Positions 32,123 through 42,776 of a stretch of DNA of 64,000 bases are shown in pieces. The DNA lies in the NCBI RefSeq assembly GCF_958298935.1, contig NC_084923.1, positions 29,046,501-29,110,500 of the forward strand. The letters run 5' to 3'. The stretch comes from Phragmites australis (lineage: Eukaryota; Streptophyta; Magnoliopsida; Poales; Poaceae). How positions within the stretch are numbered: the first letter of the stretch is position 1; every line of letters starts with the position of its first letter. The position numbers and the translations under genes are program-made. Below the pieces are notes generated by a model, which was not told where the DNA came from, did not search any database, and saw only the letters and a program-made list of their open reading frames with translations.

Positions 32123-32850
32123 CACATTTGACCGATTTTTCGAAAGGTAATATGATAAATTGATTGGTGAAGCTTCGACGTTAATGATCCAAAGGCTCTA
32201 AACAGAACAGATCGAGAACCCTCACAACCACTACACCACTACTCCGTGGTTATCAACCGTGCCAATACATGGTTGACCTCGCCAAGAAGGCTTTTCCTGC
32301 AAGCAAATCATGAACACCAGCAAGAACAAGTAGATGCAATCTGAATATTGCTAATTACCAATGAAGCACTCAAGTTGGGGTTTAGCAAATCGATAAATGG
32401 CGAAACTGTCTAAATTAGAATAATCTAAGCTAAATCTGAGCCTAAACTACGATGGCTATGGTGCATATATAGGAGGGACGTGTCGAGGTTGACCTACGAT
32501 TGTGCAGTCGTGGAAAGAGGCATACACAACCTGGACTCTTACCCCAACACGATTATAAGATCCAAAACGGTGGCACAACACCTTATTTCTTTGACTCTAA
32601 CTAAACTATAAGGAATATTTGGTCGAGTTCCTATCCATTGGAAATAACTCATCATAAGCTTTCCAGAATGTCTAAGTTTGCCTAAAACGGACTTTGTATG
32701 AGACAGTTATGCCCATTTTACTGACATGTTGTCCTGGAACTCGACTATGACCATGACCAAAGCTTAACTTCGAGTCCGAGCAGACTTGTCCTTCGAGAGT
32801 TGTCATCTAGATGAGGTTGTCGTACTTATCTTAGGTTCTAAGCAACAAAA
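32123..32850 (-). repeat. Gypsy LTR shared by gag (left) and pol (right)
   Basis: The edge at 32123 (plus reading TGCACATTTGACC) is certain from the PBS. The other edge is approximate; a candidate sense start TGTTGCTTAG falls near 32848. A minus-sense TATA (CCTCCTATATATGCACC) lies at about 32463-32479. The integrase C-terminus ends just to the right, so the same LTR acts as 3' LTR for the right-hand pol and 5' LTR for the left-hand gag. Confidence 0.6.
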
Positions 32851-34911
32851 TAGCACAAAAACTTAGTAGTACTCTATCCTTTACGAAGAAAATATGAACA
32901 ATGAGGAACGAATTCACCTTGTGTGTATCCGAAGGAACTATGGGGTCATCAGGGATGGAGTAGTCCAACTGATAGGCCACCTCTCCTTGCCGAGCGATGA
33001 TTTACAAATGTCCTACATATCAAGGTGCTAACTTCCCTCTGACCTGAAAGCGTCGACTCCCCTTGAGAGGAGACACCTTGAGATAGACAAAATCCCCTAT
33101 AGCAAACACAAGTTCTCATCAGCGGTGATCCATATAGCTTTTTTGTCAATATTGAGTAGTGAGAAGACACTTGAGAATGATCAAAACATGTTCTTCATCC
33201 TCTTTGACCAAATCCTGGCCCAAAAAGCTCTTTCGCTGGACTCGGACCAATTCAACGGAGTTCAACACCTTTGGCCATAGAGAGCTTCGAATGGTGACAT
33301 TTTAATACTAGTTTGGTAACTATTGTAGTAGGAGAACTCTGCAAAAGGCAAGTAAATGTCCCACTTCTTCCCATATGTGAGAGTATAAGATCATAACATG
33401 TCTTCCAGGATTTGATTTACCCTCTATCTTTGACAATCGGTTTGAGTATGGTTGGTGGTGCTATGGAAGAGTTCGGTTCCCATGGCTTTATAAAGGCCCT
33501 TCCAAAAATGTGAGGTAAATTGAGTGCCTCAATGAAGGCAAACAACTCAAGTGAGGTATAGCTCTTTATACTTCTTGACTGAGTACGTGGTCTTGATAGG
33601 AAAGAAATGACTTGACTTGATCAATCAGTCCATAATGACCCAGATCAAGTCACACTCTCGAGAGGTCTTAGGTAATCCCGTAATGAAATCCATACCGATC
33701 TCCTCCCACTTCTAGGAGGTAATATGTAAGGGCTGGAGCTTACCAGTCGGCTTGAGGTGTTCGACCTTCACTCTCGGGCAAACATCACACTCGACTACAT
33801 ATCAAGCAATTTCACGTTTCATGCGGGTCCAGCTAAATCTTGGCTTGAGATCTTGGTACATCTTGGTAGTCCCCGGATGAATGGATAACAAAGAATCATG
33901 AGCTTCATCCATAATCTTTTTCCTCAAAGCATCAACCCTCGAAACCACTACTAGCCTCTTCCCAAACCACAAGATACCTTGATTATCTTCAGAAAAATTG
34001 GTAGCCTTGCCTTCCTTCATTTTATCTCAAATTCAGGCTATGCCATTATCATCCCTTTGAGCTTCTTTGATTGATCTAGGAGGGTGGATCTAATCTCCAG
34101 GTTAGCAAGAAATCCCTTTGAAACCATCTCAAGTCTAAGCCTTCAGAAATCATTACAAAGTGTGGTCACTCTAGGCTTGAGTGAGAGATAATTGCATCGA
34201 GCCTTTCGGCTCAATGCATTGGCGACAACGTTCGCCTTGCTGGGATGATAATAAACTTCTAGCTCATAGTCTTTGATCAGCTCGAGCCATCTTCTCTATC
34301 TCATATTCAGGTCAGGTTGAGTGAAGATATACTTGACACTCTTATGATCCGTATAGATATGATAAAGATTACCCAGCAGATAGTGATACCAAATCTTAAG
34401 AGCGTGGATAACTGCCGCAAGCTCTAATTCATGAGTTAGGTCATTCTCTTCATGAAACTTCAATTTGTGTGAAGCATAAGCAACAACTTAGCCTTCTTGC
34501 ATGAGGACACATCCGAGGCTTATGCGGGAGGCATCGCAATAGACGTTGAAACCCTTGTCCACTTCAGGCTAAGCAAGAATGGGAGCGATCGTGAGTAGGT
34601 TCTTCAAGTTTGGAAAGCTTACTCACATTCGTTTGACCACTCGAACACACTTCCTTGCTTCAAAAGCTCAGTCACAGGCTTGGAGATCTTGGAGAAGTTC
34701 TCAATGAATTAGCGGTAGTAACCTGCAAGTTCAAGAAAACTCCTAACGTTAGTGACACTCTTGGATTGAACCCAGTTGAGAACCTATTGTAATTTTCTCG
34801 GGTCAATGGCAACAATGTTCTTCCATAGGATATGACCCAGAATAGCAACCTCTTTGAGCAAAAACTCGCACTTGCTGAACTTGGCATAGAGATGGTGATC
34901 TCGAAGTCAGC
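32851..34911 (-). pseudogene. Gypsy pol: RT thumb, RNase H, integrase (C-terminal two thirds)
   Basis: Read from 34911 leftwards: HHLYAKFSKCEFLLKEVAIL (end of RT), SFLELAGYYR (RT/RNase H link), RNase H-like sequence, then the integrase zinc-binding segment HDSLLSIHPGTTKMYQDLK with PRFSWTRMKREIA (34020-33802), then core fragments to about 33000 and ARQGEVAYQLD near the end. All domains are in the standard gypsy order. Many in-frame stops and frameshifts. The RT N-terminal half is at 46372-46990, separated by the CACTA element. Confidence 0.85.
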
Positions 34912-34939
34912 CAACACTACTACAGAACCCCACATAATA

Positions 34940-35065
34940 GCCGCCACCTTCAATGCTGGTTCAAAGGAACCGGTACTGAAAGTGGTATCAGTGCTAGTTC
35001 TAAAACTCCCGCCGACGATCGAGGGCCTGGAGTTAAGAACCGGCACTGATAGTGGTGTTTCAGTG
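34940..35065. repeat. CACTA 5' subterminal repeats
   Basis: About four diverged copies in both orientations of the motif ATCAGTGCCGGTT (for example AACCGGCACTGATAG at about 35037-35051, ATCAGTGCTAGTTC at about 34988). Such motifs are binding sites for the element's own regulatory protein in En/Spm. Confidence 0.75.
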
Positions 35066-35078
35066 ATAGCCTGCTACA

Positions 35079-35088
35079 ATATATATAG
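35079..35088 (+). promoter_or_regulatory. TATA-like sequence of the transposase gene
   Basis: ATATATATAG directly after the 5' subterminal repeats, followed by a C-rich leader (CCCATCTCGACCC). The exon structure begins about 800 bp further on. Confidence 0.5.
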
Positions 35089-35880
35089 CCTATCTTCTTC
35101 CCCATCTCGACCCAGAACATAACCGCTGCCGCCGCAGCCCAATGTTACAGCACCTCCTTGCCATTTTTTTGGCAATTCAAGGTTTTTTTTTTGCGTGGGA
35201 GCCTTCAAAATTTGGAGGAGTCAACTGTTTTAAGGTTACTGAGATCTATATTTCATTTTTGGATAGATTACTTGGTAGATTGCTCTAGGGTTGATGATGG
35301 ATGGTGCTTGTTCCATGGTTATGGATTTAGAGATGTAGTTGAGATCTAATTTAGGTAAAGTTTGCAACTTTGTCGTTGTTAGATGTATAGAGATGATCTA
35401 CATTTGATTCTTAGTTGGATTTTGGTTGCTAGATTTCTCTAGGTTTGAATTTAGGTGGTTGTTAGTTGGTGTTGAAATTTGGAATGAGCAAGAGCTCAAA
35501 TATCCATATAAATTAGAGAAAGGTTGCAATTTTATCATTGTAGATGATTTAATGAGTAGATTAAAAGTCACATGTAAATAGAGTTGGGTGCCTACATTAA
35601 AATCTATGGATAATTGCAAATTTGCCACTTGTTGAACCGTTATTGCCATTCAAAAATTGCTAAAATACCGCTAGAACTGTCATTCGAGTGGCATCCAAAG
35701 AATAAAAAATTAGGGAGGTATTTGCAAAATGTCCCTAAAATCTAGCTCTAATTTTCTAGTATGTGGATTGCGTATATTTTTAAAGTCATGAATTTTAGTA
35801 ATAATCCAGTGGATTTCCTCTGTTAATTAATCAACATAGTGAATTTAACATGTACAGTTGATAAAATACTTTGTTGTAGG

Positions 35881-36001
35881 GATGGCACGTCCACCTACGG
35901 GTCGCAATCAGACTCGGTAGCCTTTGGAAGGCAGGTCCCCCGACCCGGCCCAAGTACCGGAAGGAGATGGGCCCTCAAATAGGGATCAATCAGGATGTGA
36001 G
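35881..36001 (+). other. Possible first exon of the CACTA transposase
   Basis: ATGGCACGTCCACC at 35882 opens MARPPTGRNQTR then a stop. A frame-shifted remainder (GPRPSTGRRWALK-like) runs to 36001, where GTAATT gives a donor, and an acceptor TTTGCAG ends at 36080. Coding status is doubtful. Confidence 0.35.
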
Positions 36002-36080
36002 GTAATTCAATGAATATGTTCTAGATTTTGAAATGTTTAATGATTATAAGTCCAATGTGTTTAATTATAATAATTTGCAG

Positions 36081-37768
36081 ATAGACCGGTCATGGATGTA
36101 CAAGGAACGAGGGCCAGAGTTCATTATTGGCATCAAGGCTTTTTTTAGGGCTGCCGCGGCGTACAAGAAGCCAAAAGGGAAGCGTGACGAGCACTATATA
36201 TGCCGTCCGTGTGTCGACTGCAAGAATGAGAAGCAGTTTTCAAACATAGAGCAGATCCGTACACACTTGATTCGCAGGGGTTTCAAGGCTGGTTACACCC
36301 GTTGGACTGAGCATAGTGAACTTGCAGATGTTGGGCGTGAAGGGCAACCAACAGTCGAAGGAGACGGAGGCAACGATCCGACGGCTAACGAAGACTTCGA
36401 TATGTCGGCATTTGAAGATACTTTTGTCAAGAACGATGATTGCGACACTTTTGTTGGCAACAATGAAGAAGGCATAGAACAAATGTTGCGCGATGGAGAG
36501 GGGAACTTCACCATTGAAAGACACAAAAGTAGCAGCGCATGATAGAGGACTCTAAAACACCAGTTTACCCGAACTGTAAAGATGAGCACAGCAAGTTGCA
36601 TGTGGTGCTGACACTGATGCAAATGAAGGCTAGCAATGGTTGGGCCGATAAGGGTTTCAATGAATTGATAGAATTCTTGAGGTAATTGCTTCCAGAGGAA
36701 AACGTGTTGCCCGAAAACACATACCATGCCAAGCAGGTTGTCTGCCTATTGGGATTGGAAGTAGAGAAAATACATGCATGTGAAAACTGTTCCGCGGTGA
36801 GGATGCAAATTTGAAAGTGTGTCGCATTTGCAATGCACCACGGTACAAGAGCAACGTTGATGATATCGAGAGCGATGGTGTAGGGGTGAAGAGAAAGAAG
36901 AAAAGACCCCCATGTTAAGGTGGCTTGGTATTTCCCTATAGTCCCCCATTTGAAGCGATTGTTTGCTAACAGAGCGAATGCCGAGCTGATGCGATGGCAT
37001 GCCGAACAGCACAAGAAAGATGGAATGCTTAGACACCCTACTGATGGCATGCAATGGAGGAGATTCGATTTGAAATACAAGGAATTCAGAGATGAAGTGA
37101 GGAATATAAGGTTCGGGTTGAGCACGGATGGGATGAATCCTTTCGGCAACACGAGAAGTACTCATAGCACTTGGTCTGTGACTCTCTGTATCTACAACCT
37201 TCCACCTTGGATGTGCATGAAGCGGAAGTACCTTATGATGCCTCTGCTGATTAGTGAGCCGAATCAATCAGGCAACGATATCGATGTGTACCTCAAACCA
37301 TTGGTGGAAGATCTTCTTGTACTGTGGAAAGATGGCGTACGGGTATGGGATGAGTACAGACGCGAGAATTTCACCCTACGTGCGATGCTGTTTGTGACAA
37401 TTTCAGATTGGCCTGCTCTTGGTAACCTATCAGGGCAGACTATAAAAGGGTACAATGGATGTGTTCAGTGCTTGGAGGAAACGGCGGGGCGGTGGCTAAA
37501 AAACAGCCGGAAAATGATCTTCATGGGTCACCGTAGGTTTCTCCGTCTGGATCACCCATATCACAAGAATAAAAGAGCTTTTGATGGGACAATGGAGCTT
37601 CATCAAGCTCCGAAGATTCGCAGTGGAGAACAGGTATTTAAGATGGTTAATACACTTAGAGTTGTACTTGAAAAGGGGCCAGGCAGTACAAAAATGCAGG
37701 CTGGGCAAAATCCTCCCATGTGGAAAAAGATGTCAATATTTTGGTTGCTGCCTTATTAGAAGTATCTT
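36081..37768 (+). pseudogene. CACTA TNP2-like transposase, N-terminal half
   Basis: Begins at the acceptor with DRSWMYKERGPEFIIGIKAF and contains C-x2-C and H residues (YICRPCVDCKNE, RTHLIRRGF), the transposase-associated domain (PF13963 type), which ends in an acidic stretch. After a stop at 36541 the next frame reads KLHVVLTLMQMKASNGW, FNELIEFLR, LLPEENVLPENTYHAKQVVC with several stops, then from about 36920 WYFPIVPHLKRLF, LMRWH, YNLPPWMCMKRKYLMMPLLI, NDIDVYLKPLVEDLL, TLRAMLFVTISDWPALGNLS, GYNGCVQCLEE and MGHRRFLRLDHPY, the Transposase_21 (PF02992) core. A TAG after LLPY (37757-37759) separates it from the downstream frame, probably a mutated Trp. At least three breaks, so not functional as it stands. 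Confidence 0.85.
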
Positions 37769-39370
37769 ATGGTCCGAGACGCAATCGACGTCATGCACGT
37801 GGAGAAGAATGTGTTTGATAGCTTGATTGATACCTTACTAGACATACCCGGCAAAACAAAAGATACACTAAATGCACGGCTGGACCTGGAAGAAATGAAC
37901 CTCAGGAAGAACCTACACTACATACAGTTAGACAACGACAAAAAGAAACTTCCCACAGCTTGCTACACTATGAGCAAGGAAGAGAAGATCCGCCTGTGTG
38001 GTTGCTTGCGTGATGTCAAAGTTCCGACCGGTTACTCCTCCAATATCAGGAACTTTGTAAACATGAAAGATATGAAGTTAGTTGGTATGAAGTCTCATGA
38101 TTGTCACGTGATGATGACGCAGATGCTTCCAGTTGCAATTCGAGGTATTCTGCCGGATAAGGTCCGAAACCCAATCATTAAGCTGTGTTCATTCTTCAAC
38201 GCAATTTCACAGAAGGTCATTGATCCGAACAAATTGGCAAAGCTGCAGGAAGACGTGGTCCATACTATATGTCAGTTTGAGACTATTTTCCCTCCGACAT
38301 TTTTTGATATAATGCCCCATCTAATTGTTCACATTATGGGTGAGACAAAGAGCCTTGGCCCCGTGTTTCTGCATCAGATGTATCCTTTCGAAAGGTTCAT
38401 AGGGGTTCTGAAGAAATATGTTCGTAACCGAGGTCGTCTGGAAGGTTGCATTGCCCAAGGGTGGAGTACGGAGGAGGTTATTGAGTTTTGCATTGACTAT
38501 ATGAAACTGAACGCGATTGGTATGCCTATATCTCGCTATGAGGGGAGGCTAAAGGGGAAAGGGACGATATGTCATACTTCAATCCATATCAAAGATCATG
38601 CTTCATTCACTCAAGCACACTTCCCAGTTCTGCAACAGACAGTTGTAGTGATCCCGTATGTCAAAATGCATGTGAGCATGCTACGCTCCACAAATCCAAC
38701 GAAGTCAGATGATTCGATCGCAAAAGAGCACAGAGATAATTTCGGTAATTGGTTACATCAACTCATGATGGGTAAGGATACCAACGATGATCTGTTGGAA
38801 CTACTGGCAAATGGCCCGTCAACTACGATTCGCACATTCCAAGCATACGAGATTAACGGCTATACATTTTATACGCGAGCAGAAGACAACAAAAGCACTA
38901 ACCAAAAAAATAGCGGTGTCCGTACTGATGCCTGTGACTGCGTTGGCAACAGGGAGACCTACTATGAATTCATAGAGGAGATTTGGGAACTTGAATATGG
39001 TGAGTTGATGGTCCCTCTGTTTCGGTGCCAATCGGTCAGACTCACAGGGGGAGTCAAGGTCGACAAGTACGGTATGACTACCGTAGACCTCAAACTCATC
39101 GGATACATAGAACAACCATTCGTGCTTGCCAACGATGTTGCACAAGTCTTCTATGTAAAGGACCCGGACCCAGCTAACAAGGAGGAGCATCACGTGATTC
39201 TTCAAGGAAAAAGAAAAATCGTCAGTGTTGAGAATGTTGTCGACGACGAAGACTGCGACAAATTTGAAGACTTGCCTCTTTTTGGAGAGAATGTCAAACT
39301 GCCTCTCATTAATGACACTGCGGAAGCTACCTACATACGCCGTAACCATAATGAAGCATTAATCGTTTAG
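37769..39370 (+). CDS. CACTA TNP2-like transposase, C-terminal half
   Basis: A 533-codon open frame starting right after the TAG at 37757-37759. It starts MVRDAIDVMHVEKNVFDSLI, the last conserved block of the Transposase_21 core with catalytic-type acidic residues, then LCGCLRDVKVPTGYSSN, MKSHDCHVMMTQMLPVAIRG, a DUF4218-type segment (MPHLIVHIMGETKSLGPVFL, FERFIGVLKKYVRNRGRLEG) and a DUF4216-type segment (YGMTTVDLKLIGYIEQPF, AQVFYVKDP). The domain order is that of plant CACTA transposases. The long intact frame suggests the element was active recently, with the break only in the upstream half. Translation of this half alone would need a new start. Confidence 0.85.
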   Translation: MVRDAIDVMHVEKNVFDSLIDTLLDIPGKTKDTLNARLDLEEMNLRKNLHYIQLDNDKKKLPTACYTMSKEEKIRLCGCLRDVKVPTGYSSNIRNFVNMKDMKLVGMKSHDCHVMMTQMLPVAIRGILPDKVRNPIIKLCSFFNAISQKVIDPNKLAKLQEDVVHTICQFETIFPPTFFDIMPHLIVHIMGETKSLGPVFLHQMYPFERFIGVLKKYVRNRGRLEGCIAQGWSTEEVIEFCIDYMKLNAIGMPISRYEGRLKGKGTICHTSIHIKDHASFTQAHFPVLQQTVVVIPYVKMHVSMLRSTNPTKSDDSIAKEHRDNFGNWLHQLMMGKDTNDDLLELLANGPSTTIRTFQAYEINGYTFYTRAEDNKSTNQKNSGVRTDACDCVGNRETYYEFIEEIWELEYGELMVPLFRCQSVRLTGGVKVDKYGMTTVDLKLIGYIEQPFVLANDVAQVFYVKDPDPANKEEHHVILQGKRKIVSVENVVDDEDCDKFEDLPLFGENVKLPLINDTAEATYIRRNHNEALIV

Positions 39371-39655
39371 TGAAAGCAGCTTTCATGTATTTGGTGAAAT
39401 TTGTATAATATTTAGGTTAAGCTTTATTTTGTATCAAGGACATGTATGGGTGATGTAATAATTTGCTTTAATTTATATCAAGTGCATATTGAATTTTTCT
39501 AGAATTATTTTTCAACATAAAACAAGTTAAAAAGATTTTATAAAATTTATTTGCAATTTTCTAAAATTAAAACTAATTTTATATGCAACAAAGCACATTA
39601 AAGCATTTATTTTGTCAAACAAAGCACATTATAAGAATTAATTTGCTGGAAAAAC
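39371..39655. other. Transposase 3' UTR region
   Basis: AT-rich sequence after the stop codon; presumably 3' UTR and poly(A) site. No ORF. Confidence 0.4.
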
Positions 39656-39785
39656 TTGTATCAGTGCTAGTTCTTTGTAGTAACTGGCATTGATACTTCA
39701 ACTATCAGTGCCGGTTGTACATAAAATCAGCACTGATACTTCAATTATTAGTGCCGGTTGTAAATATAACCGGCACTGATACGTC
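39656..39785. repeat. Internal block of CACTA subterminal-type repeats
   Basis: About six copies of the same motif as at the ends (ATCAGTGCCGGTTG, AACCGGCACTGATAC, ATCAGTGCTAGTTC) placed between the two genes. TATATTTAT (39789-39797) and a C-rich leader (39830-40080) follow directly, the same order as at the 5' end. Confidence 0.8.
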
Positions 39786-39788
39786 TCC

Positions 39789-39797
39789 TATATTTAT
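39789..39797 (+). promoter_or_regulatory. TATA-like sequence of the second CACTA gene
   Basis: TATATTTAT about 10 bp after the internal subterminal-repeat block, followed by a CG-rich leader typical of a grass 5' UTR. The position before a 2-kb AT-rich (intron-like) region fits a promoter for the DUF8039/Ulp1-like gene. Confidence 0.45.
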
Positions 39798-40089
39798 CTT
39801 CAATACTTAGCCGTATCCTCGTTCCTCTATTCACCCTAGCGCTGCCTTCCTCGTTCGCTTCAGTCACCCGAGCCCCGACGCGCTGCCGCCTCCTCCCGAC
39901 TCCACCCCGACGCGCCGCTGCCTCTTCCCGACGTTGCCCCGGCGCTCCGCCGCCTCCTCCCGACGCTGATTTGTCCCCGAGCCCTCGCCGCCGTCACCCC
40001 CCACGGAGGAGGAGCCACCGCCGCCCTTGACGCCGACACCGAGGACCACCTCTCCTGCTTGATTTTGGTTTCGGTTAGCAACCCACCCA

Positions 40090-42210
40090 TTTGTCAGTGA
40101 GCTGTTGTTCAGTTGGATGCACCTTTATTCTAATCAATCCCATGTGTGTTGTTTAATTTTGTTAGTTAATTACCGTGTTTACTTATGTTTTATTCTTGCA
40201 TGATGTGCTGGTTGCATCAGAACACATAGAATATGGGATTCTTTTTTCTCAATTCATATATGAATTGTATTGTTCCCTGTGAAATTCATGTGTTCCACAT
40301 AGACAAAGTAACCAATTTGAGGTTAACAATGATAAAAGAACAGCAGTGGACTTTATATATCAGTGAACCACAATTTCCAAGGTCAACAACGAGGGTACGA
40401 ACTAAGAAGTGAAACTAAATAAATAACCCATAGTGGGCTATGGCGGATGATTACTTGTGTACTGGACAAAATTTTGTATCATTCATTCGCATGCCAACAT
40501 GCCATGGACGCTTAAATTTCAAATTTTGATCTAGAAAGAAAGAAATGTGGGGAAACAGTGCCCCAATTTTGAACAGAAACTGCCATTCATTTCTGATTCT
40601 GGATACTTTGCTAAATTATGTACACCTACTACATATATCACAGATTCAGGCCAAAATTGCAGCCACTACAGCAGCCACTCTACGAACAAACAAATAGAAA
40701 AGCAGAAAACATGTGGACAAATTTTCCCCTAATTGCCTGATAAGTCTCACATGAAAGTTACCACGTGTAAGCTGAGAAATTTAGTAGGAGAGAAAAGTTT
40801 TTGAATTCTTTGTTGCAACTGGTATAGTAATTTTGACTAAAGCATCAAATTCACAGAAAAACTGAAGTTCCTCTGCAAAGTGTAAATAGAGAATCCTGGG
40901 GCTCCGCCTTTTTGTGATCTTCTTGGATTTAGCTGTATTTTTAATGACTTAAATGTTCTCTACCGAGAATTTTAGTTTCATCATGCTATTTCAAGCTGGA
41001 TTCTAAGGAATCGTTGCAGTAATACTTTAACAACTACAATATGCTCTACACTGAGACCGCACAGATCGGAAGCTGTAACAATAAATGGTGTGTAAAATGT
41101 GACATTGATGTTAGATGTATACACACTGTAATTACCTACTAGTGCAGGGTATTTCTTGCATATGTGTATAGTTGTGCATCTTCGCCTTTGGGGCTTGCAA
41201 TACATTTGAGTTGCATACTGATACTTCTTACAGTTGAGAGCTCACTATTGAGAATTGTGGTAGCAAGAATTTATTCATCAAGAAAAGGATTTTATGTCTT
41301 GTAGATTTAGACAAGATAAATATAGAAGTATTCCCATCTGTTTTAGTAATCCCGTTTTGGTCACCTTCTGTTCAATATACAAACAACTCTTATTCATGAT
41401 TTCTTTTCTTTTTTTTTTTGAGAATCAAGTACGAGGTGCCCATGTTTCTTTGTGAGTCTTTATGATGAAGGTGACCATACTTTCCTTGTGACATCAACTC
41501 TAAATGGCATACCCTCCCATGTGCGTTTATGACAAAGGAAACTTACTCTGTTTGACATTTTGGTGGCTATTTAAAATTGGCCCCCAACCTCCCTTCTACT
41601 TTATACTTTGTATATAGCAGTTAGTACCATAAAAAATAAAATCTTTCTGGATTTACTAAACATTCCCGTAACTAACTAGGTTTCGGTTTTCTCTCTTTAC
41701 GTCTGTATATATCTGAGGTAACAGTCTTTGGACTAATTTCTCAAAGAGGCAGTAATTAAGAACTATGCTTGTTGTGTTCTTACTACTATATTACCTTGAT
41801 TTGTTTTTAGTAAAATGTGTTTCTCTAATAGTATATGTATTACTTACTATTTATACTTAATTCTATCTGTTGCATTCTTTATCCTCAAGGTTATATTGTC
41901 AGATTTGCTATTTACACTGAATATTTTGATAAAGATCAGATCAATGGAAATATTATCTGCATTTTTTTTTATCTCAAATCATGCAATTTCCCAATAATTG
42001 GACTAGCTTTGTATATATAGTTTTGTCATTGATTCTAATATGTGCCTTTCATTTTTATATATAGCTTTGAATATAGATTTGTATATATAGCTTTGTCATA
42101 AATTGGTATGTCATATGTGTTTTCCTATCCGTTTTGGATGGTTGTAGAATAATGACTAATGGTTGAGCGTGGATCATCGAAAAGATCGATGATATAGTTG
42201 TAGACCTAAG
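40090..42210 (+). other. Probable long 5' intron of the second CACTA gene
   Basis: AT-rich sequence with only tiny ORFs between the GC-rich leader (39830-40080) and the first coding-like frame. Donor and acceptor cannot be fixed from sequence alone. A T-rich tract (41408-41422) and 'TATATAGCTTTG' repeats (about 42012-42095) are the only notable features. Confidence 0.4.
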
Positions 42211-42214
42211 GAAG

Positions 42215-42499
42215 ATGGCTAACGAAATCTTCAATCCCTGTTCATGCAAGTGCTTTATAGATGCGAACTGGCTTGTACTCCAAATTAAGGAGGTAGTGAG
42301 CAGGCTTCAGAAGTTGTCCATTCAATCGGCCGAGGTGCCGAACCGTCAAGATGTTGGCCACCTTGAGGGTGATGATGTGGATTCTAGCGTGGACCCGAAC
42401 GACGTGGTTCCTTATGATTACGTTGAGGGCGATGATGTTGGCCACATTGAGGGTGATGAGTACTGGTGGTTGCCGAGTGATGATAGCGACGAGTAGTTT
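42215..42499 (+). CDS. Acidic 93-residue ORF in the CACTA element
   Basis: Starts MANEIFNPCSCKCFIDANWL and has an acidic half with a repeated DDVGHIEGD-type motif (VGHLEGDDVD and VGHIEGDEYW), so the DNA has an internal duplication. It ends at a stop at 42497. Not recognised as a known domain. It may be the first ORF or exon of the second CACTA gene. An intron with acceptor GATGTAG (near 42750) would join it to the next frame. Confidence 0.35.
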
Positions 42500-42776
42500 G
42501 AATGTATAATGCTTGTGTGGACCTGATTATTATGTATTCTATACTCTTGCTATGAACACTTGCATAACTGAAACTGATGTATGTTATACTTATGGACCTG
42601 ATCAATATGTTGTACTTTTGCATTTCTGTGTGCCTTATGCCCTTGCATTTTACATCCCTTTCTCCTCATTTCTTCTATGTTCCAGTATAGCATTCGGTTT
42701 TAGATTATCTCTAAATCAAGTGCTTCTTCTGCCTAAAATGTTGATGTAGGAATGACACGTACGAAATCCAACCGCC

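Noticed and set aside
37264..37455. Minus-strand and alternative-frame ORFs inside the CACTA genes (for example 36565-37267, 38819-39349)
   Set aside because: They are antisense shadows of the strongly conserved plus-strand transposase blocks.
39656..39785. Buried terminus of a second CACTA element in the middle of the large element
   Set aside because: No CACTA or TAGTG terminus or 3-bp duplication is present at either side of the block, so I prefer an internal regulatory module; kept as an alternative in the findings.
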